Shown here: in pieces, positions 1 to 6,684 of the stretch
Position numbering within the stretch: position 1 is the stretch's first letter
How the letters are laid out: every line of letters begins with the position of its first letter
Assembly: GCA_031553655.1 (NCBI GenBank)
Contig: JAVBLG010000099.1
Span: 1-8,499 of the forward strand
Direction of reading: 5' to 3'
Length of the DNA stretch: 8,499 bases
Origin: JAVBLG01 sp031553655
Lineage (GTDB): Bacteria; Desulfobacterota; Desulfovibrionia; Desulfovibrionales; Desulfovibrionaceae
Program-made: the position numbers and the translations under genes
Notes under the pieces: model-generated
What the model was told of the DNA's origin: nothing
The model's database searches: none
The model's input: only the letters and a program-made list of their open reading frames with translations

Positions 1-194
1 CCGACTATTTCACGTAACCATTCTGCTCTGGCTTTCGCATAGGCTTCCATGTCGTAAAAGCCCTCACCACCGGAAAGATAAGTGCATAGCGCTATAAACA
101 TTATTATTTCAAGGCTATGTATCTTGGTTCTATTTGTCCGGTGATCAGGTAGTTCCCTAAAAATTGTCAGTGCTACTTCATGAGGTCGTTTCAT
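1..194 (-). CDS. ISAs1-family transposase, N-terminal part (runs off window)
   Basis: This is the start of a DDE-type transposase of the ISAs1 family, which would move the insertion sequence by cut-and-paste. Only 64 complete codons are visible. The protein starts MKRPHEVALTIFRELPDHRT. It continues with the family's N-terminal pattern: a D-x-R motif (D17, R19), 'KIHSL' (residues 24-28), a hydrophobic 'EIIMFIALCTYLSGGEGF' stretch (30-47), 'DMEAYAKA' (48-55) and 'EWL' (58-60). These match the H-repeat/ISAs1-associated N-terminal domain; the catalytic DDE core is outside. The ATG at 194-192 is preceded by GAGGA at an unusually short 2-3 nt spacing. An in-frame TAA lies a few codons upstream, so this is the first possible ATG. 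No frameshift is seen in the visible part. Confidence 0.82.
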   Translation of the reverse strand, partial: MKRPHEVALTIFRELPDHRTNRTKIHSLEIIMFIALCTYLSGGEGFYDMEAYAKARAEWLREIV

Positions 195-213
195 GTCCTC
201 ACTTTATAGATTT

Positions 214-234
214 TTTTTAGATGCGTCAGCCCTG
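214..234 (-). repeat. Terminal inverted repeat of the ISAs1-family element
   Basis: On the minus strand the element opens CAGGGCTGACGCATCTAAAA at 234 and runs into the short leader of the transposase. The CAGGG terminus marks the boundary between insertion sequence and host DNA at 234/235. The partner repeat is outside the window, so the exact inner limit is estimated. Confidence 0.7.
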
Positions 235-241
235 CTGGCAC

Positions 242-263
242 AGGGCGTTTTTATTGACGCCCT
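242..263. other. Perfect 7-bp hairpin beside the insertion point
   Basis: AGGGCGT (242-248) and ACGCCCT (257-263) form a perfect stem around an 8-nt T-rich loop. No T-run follows on either strand, so it is not a complete intrinsic terminator. The same stem core, AGGGCGTTT with ACGCCCT, occurs in the terminator at 2611-2665. This one may therefore be the remains of a terminator for whatever gene preceded the insertion. It lies just outside the insertion sequence. Confidence 0.35.
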
Positions 264-362
264 ACCGCACATGGTATAAATTGTACTGTGGAAGATGTTG
301 TATATTAGCTTAGTACTTGTCACTCATTAGCGGGCCAGCTGGAAAATTGATTTTTTCGCTCC

Positions 363-379
363 ATATTCATGGCGAATAT
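363..379. promoter_or_regulatory. Inverted repeat in the leader of the first hybrid kinase
   Basis: ATATTC (363-368) and GAATAT (374-379) form a 6-bp inverted repeat with a 5-nt centre, ending 4 bases before the TGAGGAG ribosome site (384-390) of the kinase at 397. It could be a regulator site or an RNA hairpin affecting translation. The promoter is not clear. TTGTAC at 281-286 and TATTAG at 303-308 are 16 bp apart and are the best pair I see, but neither hexamer is strong. The rest of 264-396 is AT-rich with nothing else recognisable. Confidence 0.25.
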
Positions 380-396
380 TCAATGAGGAGCGTTAC

Positions 397-2400
397 ATGG
401 GCACGGATTCAGTTCGATTCTCGGAATTGCAAAAAAGAAGTGATTCGATTTTACGGCTATTTGAAAACAGTCCTTTCAGTATTCTGCTGACTGATGTTAA
501 TAATTGTGTTGTTTACTGTAATAAAACATTTATGGCCGCCTTGGCCGTTGACGATTTTTCCGCTCTCAAAGGACATTCCATCGGAGATATTTACGTACGC
601 TCCGTTGGGACCGCGTTTGCCGAAGCAGTGCTGCAATTGACCGATAGCGTAAAGAACAGCATGCAGGCCTCGATGGCAACGGATATTTCCGTCAAATTCC
701 CCGCACAACAAGCAACTCATATCTACACTATACAGTCCTCTCCCATGATGAGCCCAGACGGCGTATTGGAGGGAGTGCTCTCCTGTTACCACGAGACCGG
801 TGGCGCGCGCCGGGCCGAGCTTGACGAGCACGCCCGTATCATGCTGGATGCAACTCCCCTGGCGGCCTCCTTTTGGGATGCACAGGGCAACATGATTGAC
901 TGTAATCTGGAGGCTGTGCGCCTGTTCGGACTTGAGCGGAAATCTGACTACACTGAGCATTTTTATGAGTTGAACCCATTGCGCCAGCCCGATGGCGAAT
1001 TGACGGAGGATAAAGCGGCCCGAGAGATTGCCGCCGCATTTGCTACCGGTTACCGGCGCTTCGACTGGATGTATAGGACCCTGGGAGGAGAGGAACTTCC
1101 GGTGGAAACAACCTTGGTGCGTGTTGCCAGTAACGGCGAATATCGCCTGGCCGCTTTTTCTCGAGATTTGCGCGAAATGCGGGCTATAGAAGAGCAGCGC
1201 CTTGCGGCGATCAAGCGCAGCCTGGAAATGGAAATGCAAGCCCGGTCCGCCACGGCCGCTTCGAAAGCGAAAAGCCGCTTTCTTTCCACAATGTCGCATG
1301 AAATCCGTACACCCATGAACGCGATCATCGGCATGGCCAGTCTTTTGGCCCACGAGCCTCTTACCGAGCGCCAGCGTTCCCATGTGAACGACATCACGGT
1401 TTCCTCACATATCTTGCTGCATCTTATCAATGATATCCTCGACATTTCCAAGATCGAGGCGGGCAAGTTTCAACTTATCCCGGTTGACTACAACATTGAG
1501 CCCCTGCTTGATAATCTGCGCTCCGAATTTACCTTCGCGGCGCGGGCAAAAGGCATTTCATTCACCATGGAGATAGATCCGCTTTTGCCCGCATGTTTGT
1601 ACGGGGATGAACTCAGACTCAGACAAACATTGGTCAATGTTTTGGGCAATGCGGTCAAATTCACGAAGGCCGGGGGAGTCTCCTTGCGAGCCTTCGCGGA
1701 CGGCTGTTTATTGCGCTTTGTCGTATCTGATACGGGCGTCGGAATCCGCAAAGAAGACATGCCGAATCTATTCAATGATTTCGGCAGATTGAACATCAAA
1801 GAAAACAAGTACATCCCCGGAACAGGTCTTGGGTTGGCCATTACCAGGAACCTGATCGACATGATGGGAGGAAGCATTGAGGTTGAGAGCGAATATGGGG
1901 TCGGTTCCAAATTTGTCCTGAGCGTACCGCTGGTGCCTGGTGATGCGCGCAACATTGCGTGCGCGCAGGTCGAAAACGAGTACCTTTTTGCTCCGGATGC
2001 CCGGATACTGGTCGTGGACGACAACGACATCAACCTGATTGTGGCTTCCGAGTTGCTTACCATGTTTGCCGTAAAAAGTGACACAGCCCAAAGCGGTGAG
2101 GAAGCCATCAACAAGATAGCCGCGTCTCACTACGATATTGTATTCATGGACCACATGATGCCGGAAATGGACGGAGTGGAGACAACAAGAATTTTGCGGC
2201 AGAAATACGGTAAGGCCCTGACCATTATCGCGCTGACGGCCAATGCCATAGAAGGTGTCAGGGAAGAACTTCTCGGCGCGGAGATGGACGATTATTTGTC
2301 AAAGCCGATCGACGTGGAAACAATGAACCGGATGCTGCATAAATGGCTGCCAACCTCTTTGAAACGGTCTCGGCAAGGGGATACGCCGCACAGAGTATAA
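397..2400 (+). CDS. Cytoplasmic hybrid sensor histidine kinase, PAS-PAS-HisKA-HATPase-REC
   Basis: A 667-aa two-component hybrid kinase that would sense a cytoplasmic cue, autophosphorylate on histidine and pass phosphate to its own receiver. In order: PAS at about 17-132 ('LFENSPFSILLTD'), a second PAS at about 143-262 ('MLDATPLAASFWDAQGN'), and a short helical linker. The HisKA domain has the H-box 'STMSHEIRTPMN', with phospho-acceptor H301. The ATPase domain shows N418 (NAVKF), D445 (DTGVGI) and the GTGLGL loop at 475-480. The receiver at about 536-655 has acidic D541/D542, phospho-acceptor D585 (FMDHMMPEMDG) and K636 (SKP). No signal peptide or membrane segment is visible. There is no Hpt or DNA-binding output, and no response-regulator gene is adjacent, so the partner is encoded elsewhere. 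The ATG at 397 has TGAGGAG six bases upstream. The first 300 bases or so of the gene are visibly more AT-rich than the rest. The ligand is unknown. Confidence 0.93.
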   Translation: MGTDSVRFSELQKRSDSILRLFENSPFSILLTDVNNCVVYCNKTFMAALAVDDFSALKGHSIGDIYVRSVGTAFAEAVLQLTDSVKNSMQASMATDISVKFPAQQATHIYTIQSSPMMSPDGVLEGVLSCYHETGGARRAELDEHARIMLDATPLAASFWDAQGNMIDCNLEAVRLFGLERKSDYTEHFYELNPLRQPDGELTEDKAAREIAAAFATGYRRFDWMYRTLGGEELPVETTLVRVASNGEYRLAAFSRDLREMRAIEEQRLAAIKRSLEMEMQARSATAASKAKSRFLSTMSHEIRTPMNAIIGMASLLAHEPLTERQRSHVNDITVSSHILLHLINDILDISKIEAGKFQLIPVDYNIEPLLDNLRSEFTFAARAKGISFTMEIDPLLPACLYGDELRLRQTLVNVLGNAVKFTKAGGVSLRAFADGCLLRFVVSDTGVGIRKEDMPNLFNDFGRLNIKENKYIPGTGLGLAITRNLIDMMGGSIEVESEYGVGSKFVLSVPLVPGDARNIACAQVENEYLFAPDARILVVDDNDINLIVASELLTMFAVKSDTAQSGEEAINKIAASHYDIVFMDHMMPEMDGVETTRILRQKYGKALTIIALTANAIEGVREELLGAEMDDYLSKPIDVETMNRMLHKWLPTSLKRSRQGDTPHRV

Positions 2401-2504
2401 GACCAATGAACCCGCCTGGCTATAATGCAATAATATAATAGATCTGTTTTCTCACCACATAAGTACCTTTCTTACTGCCATCACGGATAAAAAGTTTAGG
2501 AAAA

Positions 2505-2549
2505 GGGGAAAGGGGGGTTCGGGGGAAAGGGGGGTTCGGGGGAAAGGGG
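2505..2549 (+). repeat. Tandem G-rich repeat, about 17 bp, with quadruplex potential
   Basis: The unit GGGGGAAAGGGGGGTTC occurs at 2505-2520 (one G short), in full at 2521-2537, and in part from 2538, where it becomes the left arm of the following hairpin. The plus strand thus carries six runs of four or more G separated by 3-nt AAA or TTC spacers, which fits the usual pattern for a G-quadruplex. It lies in the 3' untranslated stretch of the kinase ending at 2400. The preceding 2401-2504 is AT-rich; it includes an isolated TATAAT (2421-2426) without a −35 partner, and I see no gene in it. Confidence 0.7.
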
Positions 2550-2585
2550 AAAAAACCTTTTCAAAGGGTTTTTCCCCTTTCCCCC
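2538..2585. terminator. Long hairpin, probable bidirectional terminator between convergent genes
   Basis: The left arm 2538-2554 (GGGGGAAAGGGGAAAAA) is perfectly complementary to the right arm 2569-2585 (TTTTTCCCCTTTCCCCC), giving 17 bp. After an A-G mismatch, CCTTT (2556-2560) pairs with AAAGG (2563-2567) at the tip. On either strand the inner CCTTT/AAAGG stem is followed by a run of five or six T, the layout of a small intrinsic terminator that works in both directions. It sits between the + strand kinase (stop 2400) and the − strand carrier (stop 2706), as expected for a shared terminator. Termination efficiency cannot be judged from sequence. The arms could instead be a dispersed palindromic repeat. 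Confidence 0.65.
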
Positions 2586-2610
2586 GACCGCCGGAGGCAT
2601 TCATTAAAAG

Positions 2611-2665
2611 AGGGCGTTTCCGGGCGGGAGCAAACACTTTGCAGTGCGGCCCTCGGAAACGCCCT
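2611..2665 (-). terminator. Intrinsic terminator of the SLC13-family carrier gene
   Basis: AGGGCGTTTCCG (2611-2622) and CGGAAACGCCCT (2654-2665) form a perfect 12-bp stem. Read on the minus strand, the second arm is followed by CTTTTAAT, a short T-tract, so it would terminate transcripts from the carrier gene whose stop is at 2706. The 31-nt loop holds a smaller CACT/AGTG stem on the minus strand, which would shorten the effective loop. Confidence 0.7.
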
Positions 2666-2705
2666 TTAACCTGGTCAGAGGCCGGAAAGGCGTATCAGCT
2701 AAGCC

Positions 2706-3980
2706 TTAGAAAGGCCAGACTATAGGTATAATCACCAGGCACATGATCAGGCAAACCAAAACCAACCCGACGCCCGGCAGGATGTAATCCTTGAAACGGT
2801 ACTTGCCCGGCCCCAGCACGATAGTATTGGGCGGAGTGCCCACCGGGGTCATGAAGGCGCAGGAAGCGGCAATGCATATGGCCATGATTACCGCATGGGG
2901 GTTAACCCCAATGCCCTTGGCTATGGAAAGCCCTATGGGGCAGAGCAGCGCGGCCGAGGCCGTGTTGGACATAAACTGGGTAAGTCCGCAAGAGAGCACG
3001 AAAAGTATAAAGGTGATAAAAATGGGTGAAGGGTTGCCGCCCATAAGCCCGATAACGCTGTCGGCGATCATCTTGCCGGCTCCGCTCTTATCCAGGGCGG
3101 TGGCAATGGGCATCATACCGGCAAAAAGGAAAATGGTCACCCAGTCAATGCTCATATAGGCTTCTTTTTCCTTGATGCACTTGGTAACCACCAGGAAAAG
3201 AGCTCCGGATATGGCCGCCATTTCCAGAGTAAACCACTTGATATCAAGGGCCATGACCACAACCACGGCCAGCAGTGTAAGCCCGGTGATCCACATTTTC
3301 ACCGGGTCATGATCCGTGGCGGTGGCCTCAAGCGCGGCGTCTTTATCCAGGGCATCAAGGTCGGCATCCTGAATTTTAGGCAAAAAACGCTTGCCGATGA
3401 GCATCATATAGGCAATGCCCACAACAGTAAGCGGAATGCCGATCCAGGCGAATTCAAAAAAGGAAAAAGGCTCCAGGCCGGCGGCCTTCAAAGCCCCGGT
3501 CCCGATTATGTTGGGAGGAGTGCCCACCATAGTAATGGTGCCGCCAAGGCCCGCGGCAAAGGCCAGAGGCATGAGCTGGCGGGAAGGAGGATTTTTGGTT
3601 ACGGCGCATATGCCGAGAATGACCGGCATGAGCGCGGCGGTTGTGCCAGTGTTGGAGGTGACCGAAGACAAGGATCCGGCCATGGTCATGGAAGAAAACA
3701 TCAGGCTGTTTTCGCCGCTGCCCAGTTTACGCACCACAAAAGTGCCTATGGTTTGCGCAAGTCCCGTTCGGAACATCGCCCCCCCTATGACGAACATGCC
3801 TGCAAACAGCACTACCGTTGAATTGGAGAGGCCCGAGAATACCGCCGACGGTTTTATCACGCCAAGAACGCCCAAAGAAATAGCGCCCAGCATGGAGGTG
3901 ACCGCAAGAGGAATAAGCTCGGTAATAAAAAGCACAGCCACAACAGCGACAACAATAAGCGTTAAATGCGCGTCTGACAT
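2706..3980 (-). CDS. SLC13/DASS-family anion carrier (permease)
   Basis: A 424-aa inner-membrane carrier, probably a cation-coupled importer of an organic dicarboxylate or similar anion. It is hydrophobic throughout. The protein has two halves, each with the family's paired motifs: S109-N110-T111 ('SVTSNTGTTAALMPV') with GTPPN at 153-157, and S338-N339-T340 ('FMSNTASAALLCPI') with GTPPN at 381-385. In DASS carriers the two SNT motifs bind sodium and the substrate carboxylates. A charged loop at about 197-227 separates the halves. The start is the ATG at 3980-3978, which has AGGAGG at good spacing. The reading frame is open to 4133, but the added 51 residues are polar, arginine-rich and lack a ribosome site. 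The gene ends at a strong terminator and appears monocistronic. Substrate cannot be assigned; dicarboxylate, citrate, sulfate or sulfonate relatives all exist in the superfamily. Confidence 0.88.
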   Translation of the reverse strand: MSDAHLTLIVVAVVAVLFITELIPLAVTSMLGAISLGVLGVIKPSAVFSGLSNSTVVLFAGMFVIGGAMFRTGLAQTIGTFVVRKLGSGENSLMFSSMTMAGSLSSVTSNTGTTAALMPVILGICAVTKNPPSRQLMPLAFAAGLGGTITMVGTPPNIIGTGALKAAGLEPFSFFEFAWIGIPLTVVGIAYMMLIGKRFLPKIQDADLDALDKDAALEATATDHDPVKMWITGLTLLAVVVVMALDIKWFTLEMAAISGALFLVVTKCIKEKEAYMSIDWVTIFLFAGMMPIATALDKSGAGKMIADSVIGLMGGNPSPIFITFILFVLSCGLTQFMSNTASAALLCPIGLSIAKGIGVNPHAVIMAICIAASCAFMTPVGTPPNTIVLGPGKYRFKDYILPGVGLVLVCLIMCLVIIPIVWPF

Positions 3981-4047
3981 TCTGTCCTCCTGGTAGAACG
4001 TGGTGTGGAGGGAACAGCGTGCCGTATTATGCGCGCGTATCTGGCCC

Positions 4048-4057
4048 AAAGCGCTTT
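4048..4057. promoter_or_regulatory. Perfect 10-bp palindrome in the carrier leader
   Basis: AAAGCGCTTT is self-complementary and lies about 70 bp upstream of the carrier start at 3980. It might be a regulator half-site pair, or chance. Confidence 0.15.
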
Positions 4058-4110
4058 TGCTCCCGCGCAGGCTCATCCCGAAGCGCCAATACAGCCGCCG
4101 ACGAAAAATA

Positions 4111-4134
4111 CTATCATTATGCTCTGATAGCATA
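4111..4134. promoter_or_regulatory. Two interleaved inverted repeats upstream of the carrier gene
   Basis: CTATCA (4111-4116) pairs with TGATAG (4125-4130). TATGCT (4118-4123) pairs with AGCATA (4129-4134). The two repeats overlap, so as RNA the hairpins would exclude each other, while as DNA they form a compact dyad-rich site. The site is 131-154 bp upstream of the carrier start. On the minus strand AT-rich boxes lie nearby (CATAAT and TAGTAT), and TTGAAA (4214-4209) and TATAAA (4196-4191) lie further up, only 12 bp apart. No convincing −35/−10 pair could be fixed, but the promoter probably lies between 4100 and 4220. A regulator binding site is the simplest reading. Confidence 0.3.
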
Positions 4135-4259
4135 GACGGCTTACGGGCGCAATGGGGTTCAGCGATTTTTGCCGCAACGATAGCCCCATATTTATACTTT
4201 TATTTGTTTTTCAACCGGATATATCGGCGGCATTTCTAACAGCCGACAAAGACGCCCGC

Positions 4260-6584
4260 TTAGCCCGGGGCGACAGCGGAGTCAAGAGCTTCGCGCAGGG
4301 CCGCGCACAGGGCATTAATTTGTTCTTCCGAAGGCCCGTCGGCTCCGTCTTTGAGGGCTCCTTCCACAACCAGGGCGGCCTCGGCCAGGCGCGCGGCCCC
4401 AAGGGTTCGGGCTACGCCCTTCAGAGTGTGAGCCCGCAACTGTGCTTCCGCGCGATTACCCTTCTCCAGTTCAGTTTCAATTTTCAGGCAGGCATCCTGA
4501 TAATCAGTAAAAAATTCATTGCGCAGACGCAGATAAAGCTGCTCATCGCCGACGGCCTCCACTCCCAGGGCATAATCGAAAGCAGCTTCAACTGATGCGG
4601 ATGCGCCGGAATCCGCCGCCTCGGAAATCTCCGGACATGCTGTCACCGGCCTGAGGAATTTGAGAAGGCACGCCCATAATTCTTGAGACTTGAATGGCTT
4701 GCTCACATAGTGCGCCATGCCGCTGCGCAAATAATTCTCCTTGTCGCTGGACATGGCGTTGGCCGTGAGCGCGATTACCGGGGTTACATTGCCCGCTTTA
4801 ACCAATTTTCGCGCCGTTTCAAGGCCATTCATCACCGGCATGTGTATGTCCATAAAAATCAGATCGAAGGGCCTGCCCTGCTCCCAACGCTCCCTAGCCA
4901 TATTCAAACCTTCCAGCCCGTTTGAGGTCATCACCGCTTCAAGACCCACCCTGGCCAGATGTTCCTTGATCACCTGCCGGTTTATCACATTGTCCTCGCA
5001 AACCAGAACTTCGCCGGAAAAGGTCGGCTTGTCATATTCATGTTCTTCATTCTCGGTTTCGCTATTGTCGCTGAACGCGTCAGCCGTATCAAAAGATAAG
5101 GTAAAGCTGAAGCGGCTGCCTATGCCCACCGCGCTGTCCACCACTAGCGTGCCGCCCATTAATTCCACAAGGTTTTTGGTAATGGCCAGGCCCAGGCCTG
5201 TACCACCATATTGGCGAGTGGTGGAGTTGTCGGCCTGCACAAAAGGGTCGAATATCTTGTCGATTTGCTCGGCGTTCATGCCTATGCCGCTGTCTTTCAC
5301 CTCGAAGTGAACCCTCATGTTGTCGGGGCCGCTCTCGCACTCGGAAGCCGTAACCTTGACAATGCCCACATTGGTGAATTTCAACGCATTGGAAATAAGG
5401 TTCAGCAGAATCTGGCGTAATCTGGTAGGGTCTCCAATCAGCTTGCGCGACATGAACGGTTCGGAATAAAAGTAGAGTGTAAGGCCCTTTTCCTCGGCTT
5501 TGGCGCTGACCATGTCTTCGCACAGTTTGAAAATATCATTAATGCGGAAAGCGCTTTTTTCAATTTCCACTTTTCCGGCTTCAATTTTTGATATATCAAG
5601 AACATCATTGATAATTTCCAGCAGACTGTGCGCGCTGCCCTTAATTTTGTTCAAATAAAAACGGGCATTTTCCGCTATGTCCATGTCATCAAGAGCCAAG
5701 TCCACGAAGCCGATCACACCGTTCATGGGGGTGCGTATTTCATGGCTCATGTTAGCCAGAAAAGCCGTTTTCATGCGCGAGGCTTCTTCGGCGGCCTCAG
5801 CGGCGGCGCGCAGGGCCTGCTCGTCGCTCTGGCGCTTGGTGAGATCCATGCAGTGCACGGCAAAGGCTTCCTGGTCTCTGTAAACAAAGGGACGCGATAT
5901 TATTTCCACGTCAATGACGTTTCCGTCCAGCTTACGCATCCGGCAACGGAAGCTGTCCACCTTGCGCAGCCTGAACATTACACTGTCTTTTATTTCACCG
6001 GGCATCCAAAGATAGGAGCTTATGGGCGTTTCCACCAATTCTTCGCCTATGGAAGCGCACATATGCCTGAAGGCCGAATTGCAGCCCAGAATACGCCCGT
6101 CGGCATCACCAACCGCGCAAATCGGGGCGGGAATTTCGTCGAGTATGGCCTCGGTGTCGCGATAGGCCTTTTCCAGATCCTCTTCGGCCTCTCTGCGTTT
6201 GCGCTCACTCTCTTTCTTTTCGGAAATATCGTGAAAAATAGCCACTGAGCCGGTGATATTGGATTTTTTGTCAAGAATGGGCGTGTAAGAGGCCGAGCAA
6301 TGAATTCTGCGCCCGTCCTTGTGCTTGCGCACGACTTCCACGTGGGTGATGTGTTCGCCGTTGAGAAGCCGGGCGTTTATTTCATCAATTTCCGCCAAGC
6401 CTCCAGAAGGCGCGTAGTCTTTGGTGGTTTTGCCGATGATTTCCTCGGCCTCGTACCCCAAAATATTTTTAGCGCCGATATTCCATTCCAGAATGAGCCC
6501 GTCCCGGTCTTTCAAAATAATCCCGGCGTCGGCCATGGAAATAATGGCGTGTAATCTGTGGGCATACTCCTCGGAAAAAGGCAT
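4260..6584 (-). CDS. Cytoplasmic hybrid sensor histidine kinase with Hpt, PAS-PAS-HisKA-HATPase-REC-Hpt
   Basis: A 774-aa tripartite hybrid kinase able to carry a His-Asp-His relay within one chain. In order: PAS at about 8-122; a charged, probably coiled-coil linker (122-145, 'SEKKESERKRREAEEDLEKA'); a second PAS at about 146-250; HisKA with H281 ('ANMSHEIRTPMN'); and the ATPase domain with N399 (NALKF), D431 (DSGIGM) and a GTGLGL loop. The receiver has acidic E530/D531, phospho-acceptor D579 (FMDIHMPVMNG) and K629 (SKP). A C-terminal Hpt domain at about 675-765 has H719 in 'AHTLKG'. No membrane segment is seen. I chose the ATG at 6584-6582, which has GGAG six bases upstream. A TTG at 6635-6633 would add 17 residues rich in proline and has only a weak AAGGG upstream. 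No response regulator is adjacent. The signal is unknown. Confidence 0.93.
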   Translation of the reverse strand: MPFSEEYAHRLHAIISMADAGIILKDRDGLILEWNIGAKNILGYEAEEIIGKTTKDYAPSGGLAEIDEINARLLNGEHITHVEVVRKHKDGRRIHCSASYTPILDKKSNITGSVAIFHDISEKKESERKRREAEEDLEKAYRDTEAILDEIPAPICAVGDADGRILGCNSAFRHMCASIGEELVETPISSYLWMPGEIKDSVMFRLRKVDSFRCRMRKLDGNVIDVEIISRPFVYRDQEAFAVHCMDLTKRQSDEQALRAAAEAAEEASRMKTAFLANMSHEIRTPMNGVIGFVDLALDDMDIAENARFYLNKIKGSAHSLLEIINDVLDISKIEAGKVEIEKSAFRINDIFKLCEDMVSAKAEEKGLTLYFYSEPFMSRKLIGDPTRLRQILLNLISNALKFTNVGIVKVTASECESGPDNMRVHFEVKDSGIGMNAEQIDKIFDPFVQADNSTTRQYGGTGLGLAITKNLVELMGGTLVVDSAVGIGSRFSFTLSFDTADAFSDNSETENEEHEYDKPTFSGEVLVCEDNVINRQVIKEHLARVGLEAVMTSNGLEGLNMARERWEQGRPFDLIFMDIHMPVMNGLETARKLVKAGNVTPVIALTANAMSSDKENYLRSGMAHYVSKPFKSQELWACLLKFLRPVTACPEISEAADSGASASVEAAFDYALGVEAVGDEQLYLRLRNEFFTDYQDACLKIETELEKGNRAEAQLRAHTLKGVARTLGAARLAEAALVVEGALKDGADGPSEEQINALCAALREALDSAVAPG

Positions 6585-6684
6585 GGGTAACTCCGGAGGA
6601 AGTTCTGTTTTTACATGCGGGAGTGTCGGAATCAATTAAGCCCTTGCCTGAGGCCGCATGACGCGGCTGAACCGAATGCAGTTC

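Larger units (their letters stand above)
1..234 (-). mobile_element. ISAs1-family insertion sequence, 5' end (partial)
   Basis: This is the transposase-proximal end of an insertion sequence; the rest lies to the left of the window. Read on the minus strand, the element begins at 234 with CAGGGCTGACGCATCT, then an A-run, then the transposase ribosome site and start. A CAGGG(C) terminus and a short leader before a single transposase gene are typical of ISAs1 elements, and the encoded N-terminus agrees. ISAs1 elements usually duplicate about 8 to 10 bp of target, so the bases from 235 (CTGGCACA...) are the candidate duplication. The other copy is outside the window, so neither the duplication nor the completeness of the element can be judged. 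The insertion point is 162 bp upstream of the kinase start at 397. Confidence 0.8.

Noticed and set aside
457..1383. A long minus-strand open frame (308 codons) opposite the first kinase
   Set aside because: It is the antisense shadow of well-defined PAS and HisKA domains, has no recognisable domain and no convincing ribosome site.
2505..2585. A CRISPR-like or iteron array at the G-rich repeats
   Set aside because: The units are contiguous with no unique spacers, only two to three copies exist, and no cas or replication gene is nearby.
2452..2637. A 61-codon minus-strand frame over the G-rich repeat
   Set aside because: Its protein is a translation of the tandem repeat and hairpin arms (proline, phenylalanine and lysine rich), so it reflects the repeat, not a gene.
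3981..4133. A 51-residue N-terminal extension of the carrier
   Set aside because: It is polar and arginine-rich, covers the likely leader and promoter region, and the internal ATG at 3980 has a strong AGGAGG site.
4152..4595. A plus-strand frame of 147 codons opposite the Hpt domain
   Set aside because: It overlaps the conserved Hpt coding sequence on the other strand and shows no domain of its own.
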